From Balanoglossus misakiensis (lineage: Eukaryota; Hemichordata): DNA of 64,000 bases. Of the stretch, positions 14,156 through 25,803 are shown piece by piece. Location of the stretch: NCBI GenBank assembly GCA_040954595.2, contig CM082583.2, forward strand, positions 7,316,001 through 7,380,000, written 5' to 3'. Every line of letters starts with the position of its first letter. Positions within the stretch are counted from its first letter, which is position 1. Made by a program: the position numbers and the translations under genes. The notes under the pieces were generated by a model, which saw nothing but the letters and a program-made list of their open reading frames with translations, was not told the DNA's origin and searched no databases.

Positions 14156-14236
14156 ATGCTTGCGGGCAGGCACCGGACAGGCACATGCCGGGCAGGCAGA
14201 CACACTCGGACAGATACACACAGACACACAAATTCA
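14156..14236. repeat. Degenerate GGCAG / CAGACA tract
   Basis: Loosely repeated GCAGGCA, ACAGGCA and CAGACACA units over about 80 bases. It opens frames on both strands that are not genes. Confidence 0.65.
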
Positions 14237-17200
14237 ACCAAAGACATCCGACATTGTGACAAGAGTCGTAGTCACAATTCGAATCACGGCCCTTCTGAGC
14301 AAATAATAAAGATGTTTCGCCCGAGATTTCTTTTGACATTTTACCGATGGAGAAAAATTGAAACCAGGCCACACTTTACTGATTTCCACGTATCCTGTTC
14401 CCTCATCCGCTTTTAGTCTCTCTTCGCCAGAATTGCGCGTTTACCGTAATACCTGTGTAATATGGGCGGACGGCAGTAGGGTTTCACTTTTGGCAGCAAC
14501 CGTCAAGGCGATATCCGTTTTGGTTATTGTTATTGGACTTCAGACAGGAAAACTGTCATGTTTGTGAGGGATGGGTTTTCTGACAGAAGTGGCACGGCGG
14601 AAGCAACCGAGTATAATGGAAAGGCGAGAAAGCAGGTATGAAGGGGGTCATGCAACCGAGAAAATGCAGAATTTGGTTTCGTTCATTTTGCACGCAATGG
14701 AACCACGGTCTTGTGGACTTCTTTGGGAAACAACCCGGGACATTTTGAGGGAACTGCGTGGGCAGACGCAGAAGAAACATTTACCAGATCACAGCGCTGA
14801 CAGATCGTTGCATGTGCTCTCCACTCTTTAAAAGGGCGAGGAAACTGAAACTTGGGAAGGGTTAGAGAGAGAAAAAAACATCAAGCGTTTTAAGTACAGT
14901 GGAAATTGATACGTTATATTTTAGCGTTGATTGGTAGCAAAGAGTGGAAGTGAGCGAAACACAAACTTTTACGTGTATAGGGTCTTGCTCTGGGATGCAA
15001 ACCGGAGGAAGGAGGTATGACTCGCACGCATCCAGAGAGCGAAAAAAAAGATATTGGAAAGTATATCGAGGCATGCATCAGAGGTGATTGGGACCTATAA
15101 TGGTGTTCTGTTGACCTAGTCAGCACAGGACACTTCCAGCATCACGGAAATTGGAAGCTAAGGCAGGTCGTCGGGCCAGGAAGTCTTGGCCCATATCGGC
15201 CGGAGCTGTACAGCGTGTAGGAAGTTCAGAACGCATGTCTTTCTGACAATAATGGTGCCACGATCGCTTCATTTCCCGTCCTCCGCAACGGTTTCATTGT
15301 CTCGCGGAAGACGCCTGATTTGTACCAGGCAAATGATGCATATTTGGTGGTTAATAATTACTGCGAAGGGACCGATGGCGAGCAAGAGTTTCTTAATAAG
15401 ATACGTGAATGCAGACATCGAAGATGAATTATTGCAGGTCGAGCCAATCAATCAATGCGCTCCTTAACTGACATTCACTGGCACGTCTGTATGACAAACT
15501 TCGATGCCAAGGTCCAGGTACAACAAACTGCCCTGACTCACACCCAACAAATTATACGTCACTTGTCCTATGACTTGCCCCAAAATCTTCGTCAGAAGAT
15601 TTACCCATGAACCCCTTCGCCACCCATTTATCCTCTGTTGTTTCACACAAAACACGTACAGGTGTTTCCAAATACACGAACTTCGCTAAGTTTTCTTAAG
15701 TCTGGGACTTGATAACTTAAGACGCTATTCAACGGACAACTCGGGAAATTACGAATGTAGCTTGCATCGAAGACGTGCACGACAGGGTCGCTCTTTTTGT
15801 TTACGAAACCTCTGCGCATCTCACCGACACGCAAATACTCAAAAAGTGACGTCATTGTAACTGACGGTATGCTGGTCACGGAATGATCTGAACAGAAAGA
15901 TAGCTCTAATCTGCTCAGGTATCATCCGGGCACCGTAGTCAACGCGACGCCAGAAATGATTCCACGAAATTCTCCGCGCCTGACCTCTGACCTCACTGGC
16001 GACCCCACGTCACCTCCTGGCTCGAGTATTGAATTTGACAAAATCTCCGCGTCAAACGAATTCTTTTCATCGTCTTATCTGATTTTCATTACAATGCAGA
16101 TGCTAGATATCAAGGTGTCCCGAAGTTGTTGACTCCACGGGGGGAAATCGAACTTATCTTGAAGATTTCAACAATATCATCGAAATGTACAAAAGAAGTA
16201 AAAAAAAATAACGTCGTTCCCTGGTGGTTGATTTGAATGATGCTGTTCTCAGGAATATCCTCCGAGCGGAAACAACTGTTTATTCATGTAAGTGATTTAA
16301 TCAAAGCTGTGTGATGTTCTAACATTTGATTTCTTCGAAGGCATACTGCTTTCAGCTTGGCACATCAGTGGAGTAGGTCACATTGTAACAAAAGTCTTAG
16401 AATGCAGTTAAAATATTTCTTCAAACTCTTACCGCAGTGAGTTGTCGACCATTTTACCCACAATGCAATTGTTATACTGTGATTTGACCCCCTAGCTCGA
16501 TGTAAAACCCCATTTGAGGTAGCAGGAATTCACCTGATGTTGTGACTTCAGAAAGACATTCTTTCAAGTATGGACTGATAAAATTTGTTTGCGAAGCCAA
16601 TATGCTCAATGATGTAATTAATATCAATTTGTATTAAATTATGTGACCACCTCCTTTTTCTTTTCCACATAAACACGCGCCAAATCCCCGTTCCTGTGTG
16701 GACCTAACTTCGAACTGTTTCTGTTTTGTCACGGCCCGTTGCTTTGTTTTCAGCGGCCGCTGTGATGAAGCGCACGGGCACGTGTTCGCTATTTTGTCGG
16801 GAACTCGCGCCTGATTTCTCCAGGGACGCATACACCGTACGTACATAAATTCATTTCATCGGCGATAGATCAAATTTCCAATCGAATTTCCCGATAAACC
16901 GTAGAGCACGGACAGCATGCGTTTTCCTCCGATATGACGGCAAATTAAAAGGAAAAAAAAAGTAGATTTTGATTTTCTCTTGAGGAGAATTTTTTAGATT
17001 GAGGGAAAAAAAATCAATAACAGATAAGCGGGACAGCGATATTGTACCGGGAAGTTTGCTTGTTTTCAATCGTCACCGAACAAATTGACGGATTCACAAA
17101 CTGTGCTAACCCAGTTTACTCAGTACATTGTACAGCAGTTAGGGCGTGATTTTATGGCGACAACGTCCAAACCGCTTGGGACTCCCCATATTACTATGTA

Positions 17201-18589
17201 AACAGAGAGAGGTTATCAATTCTGATTGGGGAAATGTCCACATCTACGGACGACATAGCCCAATGATAACGGTTGATTTGGTCTGTGCGAAATTCCAAAT
17301 CCCACTCGTTACCCGAATAACAGTCATTTTCAGAAACAAACTTTTATGGCACATTAATGTAGAAGCTGTGGAATTATCTTTTTCCACGTGAGGTGTACTT
17401 CTCTGCAACCCATCCCTGTCGTAAGTTCCGGTTACGGAAAAGGTTGACTCAAATATTCTCGAGTAATTACTGGGCTTGATTCTTTATGTTTTTTTTTGTA
17501 TATGGGCTCTATAGCCATAGAACATCGCGACAGTTTACTGCAGACCCAAGATCGACAATTAGTTTTCACTGTGTACCTGTGGGCTGTGTGTACAACTCGA
17601 TCTCCTGACGATTCATCAATGCATTTCGGAAGTGCCACGACAAGATTAAATTGCCATAAGCATTCACAAGATATATTGACATATTTGCCGAGAGTTAGAG
17701 ACCCCCGTGGATTTTTTTTCATTTTGCCAGCGAGAGAAACAATGAGTAAAGTCGCCATCTTCGGACGTTTAAATGCAAAGTTGGTTATTGGCGTTACGTG
17801 TGCAGCGCACCGGTCACTGAACCTTGTTTTATTGTCGGTCCTGAGAATGCCATTCTAAAGCTATCCGTGGGATTAGAGGTTCAGAAGATAACCTTTTCAT
17901 ATTTTCAGTATTTTTTCCTGTCCGGTCTTTATTCCCTGTAATACAGCAGACAAGGTGATAATAGCAAACCTTGAGTCGTCTTCAAACTCTTGGTTTTATA
18001 CTTAATAAAACCGTAATCTTACTGAATGTCATTCGTTTTTAACAATTTGATTCAATAAGTCTTGACTATGATCTAATAGCTGGTCATTATTAAATGTTGC
18101 CACAAAGAACAAAACACTACAATTTTAAAGTAAAAGTTGGATGCGGTGTAAACTGTTGCTCATGCGCCTCTATACGACAGATATTATTACTTCATTCACA
18201 GTTCACTGGTAGGAAAATCACGGCTCAGTCGAACTTCGTAATGGAAAATCTAAGGTGCATATTTTGCCTTTTTTTTCTAAAAACCACGTTTTCATGTCTT
18301 TCCGATTCTGTGCATGACCTCACAGGCAAATAAGATTCAAAGAGACTGTATGACTCATTGACTGTAAGATGCGTGTTTGAACTCATGGTTCGTGGAATTC
18401 GACAGAACACAGCGCCCGTGGTAATGTTTCCGTTCTGAACTACCGTCATCTTTCTCCGCGTAACAGATCGCTCCGAGTAACTCTCTTTGTGACGTCACAT
18501 TCTTCGGCTTGGGTAAACTTCAAGGCCGAGCGAAAATCTCTAAAAAGGGGAGAGAGGTCGGCGCTGAACGCGAGGGGTCAGGGAAGCCC

Positions 18590-18603
18590 GTTGCCATGGC
18601 GAC
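18590..18603. promoter_or_regulatory. RFX X-box-like site
   Basis: GTTGCCATGGCGAC, one mismatch from the palindromic consensus, with a CRE TGACGTCA 100 bases upstream (18490-18497). It is in CpG-retaining intergenic DNA. Confidence 0.45.
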
Positions 18604-21600
18604 GGATGAAGGGTAGTCACAAGTCAGCGATGCCTTATCTCGACTGATAAAAGTGATAACCCAGTTCTGAAGAGAACAGATTTTCTGTTTAGGAAAGCGT
18701 GAAAATGCAACGTGCGACTGAATGGACACGCCTTTGTGGCTGAATGCGAAAGGATATTTCACGAACACACACATGCATAGAGAAACGGAGAGCGTTGACT
18801 CGGGCACTTCGATTGTAGGGCGAGCCACGGCGAAAACACAGCGAGAAGCGCATCTGTGCAGGTGCGAACGATGCCATCAATGGGGTTTAAGAACACGACA
18901 GATAAAAACGACGAGTTTGCTTCTTTTCATTCCAGGACTGCCAAATGTTAAAAGGGCGGCATTAATGTCCGCTAATTTATCACCGTTCTCTTGAAATACC
19001 TGCTATTCCCACGCCAGGTTGACGATGGTGTACTGTTTTGAAATTTCCCGCCATCTCGACTTTGTTGTCTGGGATGCTTATATAATTTATAATACGTACT
19101 TCAGTTCTCACATGTTTCAGGTGCCTGCACGTGCACAAGCAGGGAGGAGAATAAATTGAACAAAAATCAGACAGAGTTTTGCGTACGGTGCCATATTGCA
19201 TCAAACCTTAACTCTGTCAAAAAATGCTCATAATGCTTCGGAGGGGGGTTCAAGTTGGTCACACCATTTTTTTCCGCAGATAGTCTGCAGTTTCATCCGT
19301 CGACCTTTGAACCTCAGAGCATGGCATCGCAGCTTCTCATATGCGGCGCCGTTCACATTGTCTCGCATTTTGCCACCAATGGGTTCACTCTGCAGCATGC
19401 ATAGTGCATTTGATTGGAACAGCTAGGGACGCTGTTGACACACTTCTCGCTAAAATGACATAAAACTACATTTCTAAGTCAAGTGGCGAACTTCTTTCAT
19501 CTGAAGATTTCGCTAATCAGTGAAACCGACTTCGGAACACTGCCGAACAAGGATTCAACACAGAATAGCAAACAACTCTAATGTAAGCTTATAGACGGTT
19601 ACTCCCCTATTCGTCAAATCGTTACACTCAAAGCCAATGAAAAAATCACACAAAACATGATTATCCTGCGAAAAAAAATACATTTCAATTCCTTTCGCTT
19701 ATTTTGTGTAAATATTGTATTTGGAATCCGCACAATCACAGTACTAGCTACCGATTGGCAATACCCAAAAAGAAATAACACATGACATGCTGACCAATAT
19801 TTTGGATTTTCCACTTGTTTTCGCAAAAGCGACCAATATTACAAAAAATCTTTCCCAAACCCAAGTCTCGATACTCAGTCCAAGTAAGTAGGAGAAAACT
19901 TGTAAAACACTGTCGATTGGCATCCGTCTTTTTTTCGAAGCTGGCCGGCGGATTAGCAATCTGTTTTATCGTCCAAATCATATCGAGGCAAATTATCCAC
20001 ATAATGCACATGTCTAACAATTGAACAAAAGGCGCCGAGCTACTATTGAAAAGGCGGAATCCCGTTGGTTGCGAAAGGAACCGACCGTCTCTCCTCACAA
20101 TGTGACAAAACGTTTTCCATTTAAAACTGCCCCTCCCTACCAATTACAACTCCTGTCCGCCGAAAACTACGGGGCTATTTCAACATTTTATCTGTGCATT
20201 TGTACATCTCGCCGCTTCATCATTTTTGCTCTCTGCCGATATCAAAACAATTTGATGCCGGAGATTTCTTTTTCGCAGGCCGGGAGATCGCGTCCGCGAT
20301 GTTATCTCGCCGTTCAGGGCTATTTGCATAGAGAGCTGAAAAAAGCTAAGCCTAATTTCACGCAATTTGGCGCCATTCTTTGCTAATTTTGTCAATTTAG
20401 TCACGCATGGCAATTATTCGTGCATGAGTTGTTGTGTTTGCCAACATTTTCCGCGGAGTCTTGTCATTGTAACGTCTCGCTGCCTACATCAAATGTACGT
20501 CATTTTGTGTTCCCCGGTTTCGCTGTTTGACTTAAGCCTACAGAAACTGCAAACGGGGAAAAGCACCCAAAACAAAGACCGAAAAAAAGTACACGCGCCA
20601 TCTCATTCTCCTCCGACGCGCGCGCCCGCGCTCGCATCCACGGCAGCGCAGATGCATCATCCGGGATACACGTAGACTTTCTATACATGCACAGCGGCAG
20701 GCTGTGTAAACAGATGTCATGGAGATATCTATTTTGCCATCACAAATCATAAATGACACCCAAATAGAATAATTGCGCGAAATCTGCAGCACACACTCGC
20801 GTCGCCACTCGTGCGTTTGCAAACTAGTCTCTATATAGTTTTTTAATGTTCTTCTTTGCGTGCTTTTGGGCCGGCGAGACGAAACTACTAGTGTTTTTAT
20901 CCCATCGATCCAAACGTTTTTTTTTCTTCCCGAGATGGTTTATATCCAGCCTATTACTCGAAACCACTCCCAGAACATTAAATGCCGACTTAAGCGTCCC
21001 AGATAGTCAGGAAACGTTTGGGGGTATTTCCCGAGAATTAATATTCCTGATGTCGCTACAAAATGTACTGTCGTAAAAGCGGACGAAGATGGTTTTCGGT
21101 TTGCAATTTTACAGCCATTTTGACAAATTATGCTGCATTAACGGGATCGTGTTTAGACGTCAAATCAGCCAGCGACTGATGCCGTGTACATCTCGTGCGG
21201 AAGTGAGGGATCACGACGATATGATAAGCAGATTTTTTTAAAGCTTTGCGACAGGAACAACAACTGAAGCGATTGAGTTTACATACACGGTTTTGAATTC
21301 AATACATTCCTTCATACCTTTTAAGACTATGTTGGAAAACACAGTCTGGCCAAAGATTTATCACGATTAAGAAACGTTAAAAAGATGAAAAATAGACTTT
21401 AGATTGTGATCGTAAAAAAGTATACCCCGATGAAATATTACCCAAACGGATTGACGATGCTGACATTGTAGGGTCTTGTAAGGACTCGGAATAAATAGGC
21501 CTATTTGTGATCTTTGTGTGCATTAAATGATGTTCATATGACCGAATCCCATCAACAGAATGCATCACTGAAAAACAGTGTGTACTTGGAACATGATTCC

Positions 21601-22904
21601 GGGAACGATATCTAAAATCTGATATCCAAAATGTTACCCGCTCGACGCGATAAAAGCAAATGCCTTTTGGATCAGCCTTTCGACTCCACAATTCGCGTTA
21701 CCGTACAGTGCTGAGATGCGCACCGGGTACCCCTCTCCCTCCCTCCATCTCTGCGTGCATCAACTTGTTGCGGCGACATTTCAAATATTTCTTCGCATAT
21801 TCTGACCGTTTTGGACTATTTCAGATCAAAGATCGCGGGTAGAACTCGGAAAAACACCAATAACAACTACACTAGTTTGAGCAAACTAAAAGTTACACGC
21901 TTTTTGGGCAACAAAAAACCAAGGGGGCGATTTCATCCTATATCACCCAAAATGCGCAAATTGTGGGTCCCTTTCTCATAGTTGGACAAACTGTAACTAC
22001 CGCACGGCAGATAGCCTCGCCAGTCACTGAACTGTGACCTAATATTTCAACGTCGGTGGCTGCTCAGTTTTTCACCGACCCAAGTCATCAGAGCCAGCGG
22101 TGAGTGGCTACTAAACCCAACGCTTGAACACACACACAATTACGCAGCTGAGACTTCCCCTTATTAGCATAGAACCCACACCAACGCCACCTGCTACTCC
22201 TGCCACCATCAGCGCAAAGGCCAACGGAGAAGAAGGGAAGCAGAATACACATTTTTGAAATAAAAGAAAACATCCAGCAACGCAGCATTTGAAACGCCAT
22301 CCCGTGGCAGTCGCTTAGTACAAACTGCAATCTAATATAAAATATTAAAAAAAAAAAACTAAAAGTAATCGGTGATTTTCCCTGAGAGAAAGTACGACTG
22401 AAAAAACCGGCGATTACAAAGTCAACCTACCACTTCATGGCGCATGGCATCGCGCGTTTTGCACATCGCCACGAAGCGAGTTTGCGAGCGAAAACCCATC
22501 ATGGCCGGAGGATACTGTTGTTTCCATGACGACAAATGTGTTTGAAACCTACTTTTTTACGCCGAACACTTCTCAGAACATCTCCAACAAAGCCCGACAC
22601 TTTTTTGTCGGATAAACGATTCCCCAGGATTCCGCATGTTTGAAGGAAGCTACCCAGACAACTCAGCGGAGGCACTTGTCCAAGCACTGTCGGACACCTG
22701 AGCGCTAATAATAATCAAAACTTGGCCCGAAAACTCGAGGAATTTCTACTTTTCCTCTTTAAAAAAAATAATTGCCCATATTTGAAACTGATAAGAACAA
22801 CAATCTAAACGACTTGAAATTCCAATACAAGTTTGTTCTGACCCTTGAACTTTTCCTCCAGAAAGGAAATTCGGATTCAGATTCAGAGTAGAAACACGTA
22901 TCAC

Positions 22905-25708
22905 ATCACTTTTTTAAACACAAAATTTATTATGGTACAGAAATGTCAGTCGTGGCATCTAAATGTGAAAAGAATTTGACATTTTTAGGCAAACATATAA
23001 AAAGAATCTATAATGCAAATGAACAAAATTACACATAGCTAAACTGAAAACTACTGCTATGTGAGAAACCTTTCCTCTCTATTTTGCTGTTTATTAATAA
23101 AACATTTCTCTGTATCTGATTTCGTGGGTCATCATCTCTTGCTTGTCCACAAACTGACTACTAATATGCTGTTTGACAGTTGGGGTACAGTGGCAGAAAA
23201 GAGGTCTGTACAATTTATACATATACAAATCATTTACAAAAAGTATTTCAAATTCAGATCCCTGTGTTAAAAAACACAAAAGCTTGTGAGTTTTGAAACT
23301 CTACAAATGGTGGTAGATGGGGGCGGAGGGTGACCAGGAGGCGATTAGCAGGATGTACACTAGATGGAAGGAAGATGGATGGAGGGCATACTGGGGGAAG
23401 ATGTATTATAACTTATAAGAGTACTGTATTACCTATTCACCAGAGTTTCAACCCGGCTGACTCTATCTAACCCTTTTGCCAAAACGTGGAACTTCCTCAT
23501 CGAAGTCCACATACATACTCCAAGATTAATGATCACCCAATCATATCACCAGACAAGCCTATGATCACTTAAATGCACAACCTTCAACAAGTTCTTTCTA
23601 TGATGGAGGATATTTTACACGTGACTGACATAGAATTGGTGGAGACACGACCACCTTTTTGACCTCCGACTGACAAGGTAGTCTTGTTGGTTTCAAAGGG
23701 AAGTACCTTTCCAGGGCTCTCACTTTGACATTCTTTTCACCTTTGACATGACCCCAACACAAAAGTCAAAGGTCATATCAATGTCGCCCAACAATGTTTT
23801 ACCTGGAGCAATTCTCATTAACAAGACAGGGACACTTACACTGAACAACAGCTACAACATCTTAAGGTTGAACAACACCAACAATAACAATTATCTTCTG
23901 ATCGAGTACTGTTAAGCAATAAATTTGCTTCTATTCGAAAAGGAGAGATCTGTGGAATCACATATCCAGTTCTCAATCATTTTTCCCGAAAAATTTGATC
24001 TAAAAATTCTGATGATTTGCAAACTACTGCAGAATATAAGTAGGAATTATACCAAAAAAATCACTCAAAATTTACATAATTACAAAACTCTTCCAAAAAA
24101 TATCATCGGTTTTTGGCTATGCCTCTACCGACTGGAACTGTAATTTAGCAATACACATCAAGCGACTAGAAAATGTCTTTATCATCAAAATGGTATAAAC
24201 TCACAATGACAATATTCGCAATATTCAAAAGCACTGTTTCACCATGTACAAATGTCTTTGTTGACAAAAAGCATACCTCTCAAATCCCAAAAATTTACAC
24301 CAATTGTTCATTTGTATTTGAAAGTCCAAAAACAGGAAAGTGGTTCTAAAAACTACATATACAAAGATTTGCTGACAACCAAACCAGGATGTTAAACTGT
24401 TCGGCAATTCAGTGAAGAATCAATGAAAGTTTCCCTCTGAAATTGTGGTGGATGATTTTTAGTAAGGATAATTTTTTATACGAATGCATTATGACCCTAC
24501 GTGACATCATGTCATATATACACTTCCATCAATTTCTAAGGAAGAATAACACCCTTTTTTCTAATTCCCATGTTTTTGCCACAAGGAAAATATTCTCTTC
24601 AACTTGAAGAAGACAGTTAAACAATGACACTTGACCTACTCAAGGCTAGCGGAAAACCTATCAACTCCTTTTTTTTGTAGGGAAGAGTCATCTTGTGGTG
24701 GTAGAGACTGAGACAGGATTGGAAGGTAACCCACTTCACATGTAGGAGATCCCAACAGGGTTCCCGTACCATAATCAGCCGTAATGACCAGTAATTCTGC
24801 TTGATAATGACAGGAAGATTTTGACAAATGAGGCTAACTGAGCCTGAGATGAGTTATGTTACATCTGTCCTTGGACACAAATTTAACAACAATTACCCGG
24901 CAGGCTCAAAATATGGGCTCCCCCCTGAAAACAAAATTCTAGCACACGCGTCGAAAAACAAAATTTTGTCATAAGGAGGGAGGGGGGGGGGGGGGGGGTG
25001 AATCCTCCGAGTGACTGTAGGAGTTTTCTGTTCATGTTCAAAATAATACCCGTTCTTTTCCAACACTGGGAATTAAAATAAAATCTCAGAGAGTAGAATC
25101 ACTCAACATTATCGCTAGGTTGTAGGATTCACTGTCTGTTAAGTGATAAACTCACTCAAGCCATACCACATACCACCACAGACTTGAACTTTTTTCCCCA
25201 GTTACAAAACAGTTTTGACTGTCTCTGACTGTTCCTGATTTTATCTTTTTTACGCATAGTGCCTGCCAAAACCTTAAAGACAGATTCCCTGCAAAACCTC
25301 CGATGTTCAACTGATTCTCCTGTGTAAAATATGAATGCCTTGACTTCCTACAACGACCTAAATGGCTGCTGAAAATGGCCTCCTTGCAAAATGACCAGAA
25401 CGAAGACCATCTGCCGGTCTCTGATATGCAAATAAATATGTGTACAAATTTACAGTCAAAATGGCCCATCATCTGCAGACGTTAATCGGGGCGGTTCGAC
25501 CCAGTAGTTAAATATAAAAAAAAGTGTTGAATAAATAATGCTACGGAAAGAAGGATAATGGCATTTGGGTGCCAACGCTGAACTTGAACTTCTGAGTCAT
25601 TTTGCATAGATAGATAACAATCGACATGTGGCACACAGCATTAATAAATAGATAGGGAGAAAAGCACTCAGGTACTGGCTTGGCTGATCTTTCGCCGTTT
25701 TTTTTTAT
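22905..25708 (-). other. SCAPER: Probable SCAPER 3' untranslated region
   Basis: About 2.8 kb after the stop codon without splice or coding signals. It is A/T-rich and CpG-poor like the gene body. It contains a 22-base purine-strand G tract (24977-24998; poly-C in the transcript). Length is inferred from the last plausible polyadenylation signal and from the abrupt rise in CpG content just below 22740. A much shorter UTR using the AATAAA that overlaps the stop codon is possible. Confidence 0.45.
22926..22931 (-). terminator. Candidate distal poly(A) signal AATAAA
   Basis: TTTATT on the plus strand, so AATAAA on the transcript strand. It is followed in the transcript by a short A-rich stretch and then a G/T-rich stretch (GTGATGTGATACGTGTTTC), the usual layout of a cleavage site with a downstream element. 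It lies about 190 bases inside the point where CpG content changes. Confidence 0.45.
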
Positions 25709-25709
25709 T
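25704..25709 (-). terminator. Proximal AATAAA overlapping the stop codon
   Basis: The stop context reads TGAATAAA, so the last base of the stop codon is the first A of an AATAAA hexamer. If used it would give a 3' UTR of a few tens of bases. No strong G/T-rich element was seen right after it, so it is a secondary candidate. Confidence 0.25.
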
Positions 25710-25803
25710 CATTTGTCTTCGAAGAATTTCTTGGCGTCATCCCACAATGCACCTGGAAACCTTGACTCCAGCGACATCCTTCCTGATGCTTCTTTGTCTT
25801 TCT
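25709..25803 (-). CDS. SCAPER: SCAPER terminal coding exon and stop
   Basis: 95 nt of coding sequence: two bases completing Glu, 30 codons and TGA at 25711-25709. It ends with MSLESRFPGALWDDAKKFFE and then DK-stop, the equivalent of the family's terminal (A)NRFP..W.EA..FF block. The acceptor is TCTGTCTTTGCAG. The tail lacks the run of lysines after FF that vertebrate SCAPER has. A 16.4 kb intron separates it from exon o. Confidence 0.94.

Larger units (their letters stand above)
13914..22740. other. Intergenic, no gene seen; CpG-rich up to the SCAPER 3' end
   Basis: About 8.8 kb of non-coding sequence with retained CpG throughout. It contains TGACGTCA at 15847 and 18490, an X-box at 18590, the X-box-like GTTTCCATGACGAC at 22520-22533 and CACGTG at 16779, 17385 and 19128. 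No LIM-domain or homeodomain exon was recognised on either strand. CpG density falls sharply just after 22740. Confidence 0.6.

Noticed and set aside
1-22740. Islet (LIM-homeobox) exons expected from SCAPER microsynteny
   Set aside because: Reading both strands for Cys/His LIM spacing and for the homeodomain WFQN core found nothing. Islet is therefore only predicted to lie outside the window.
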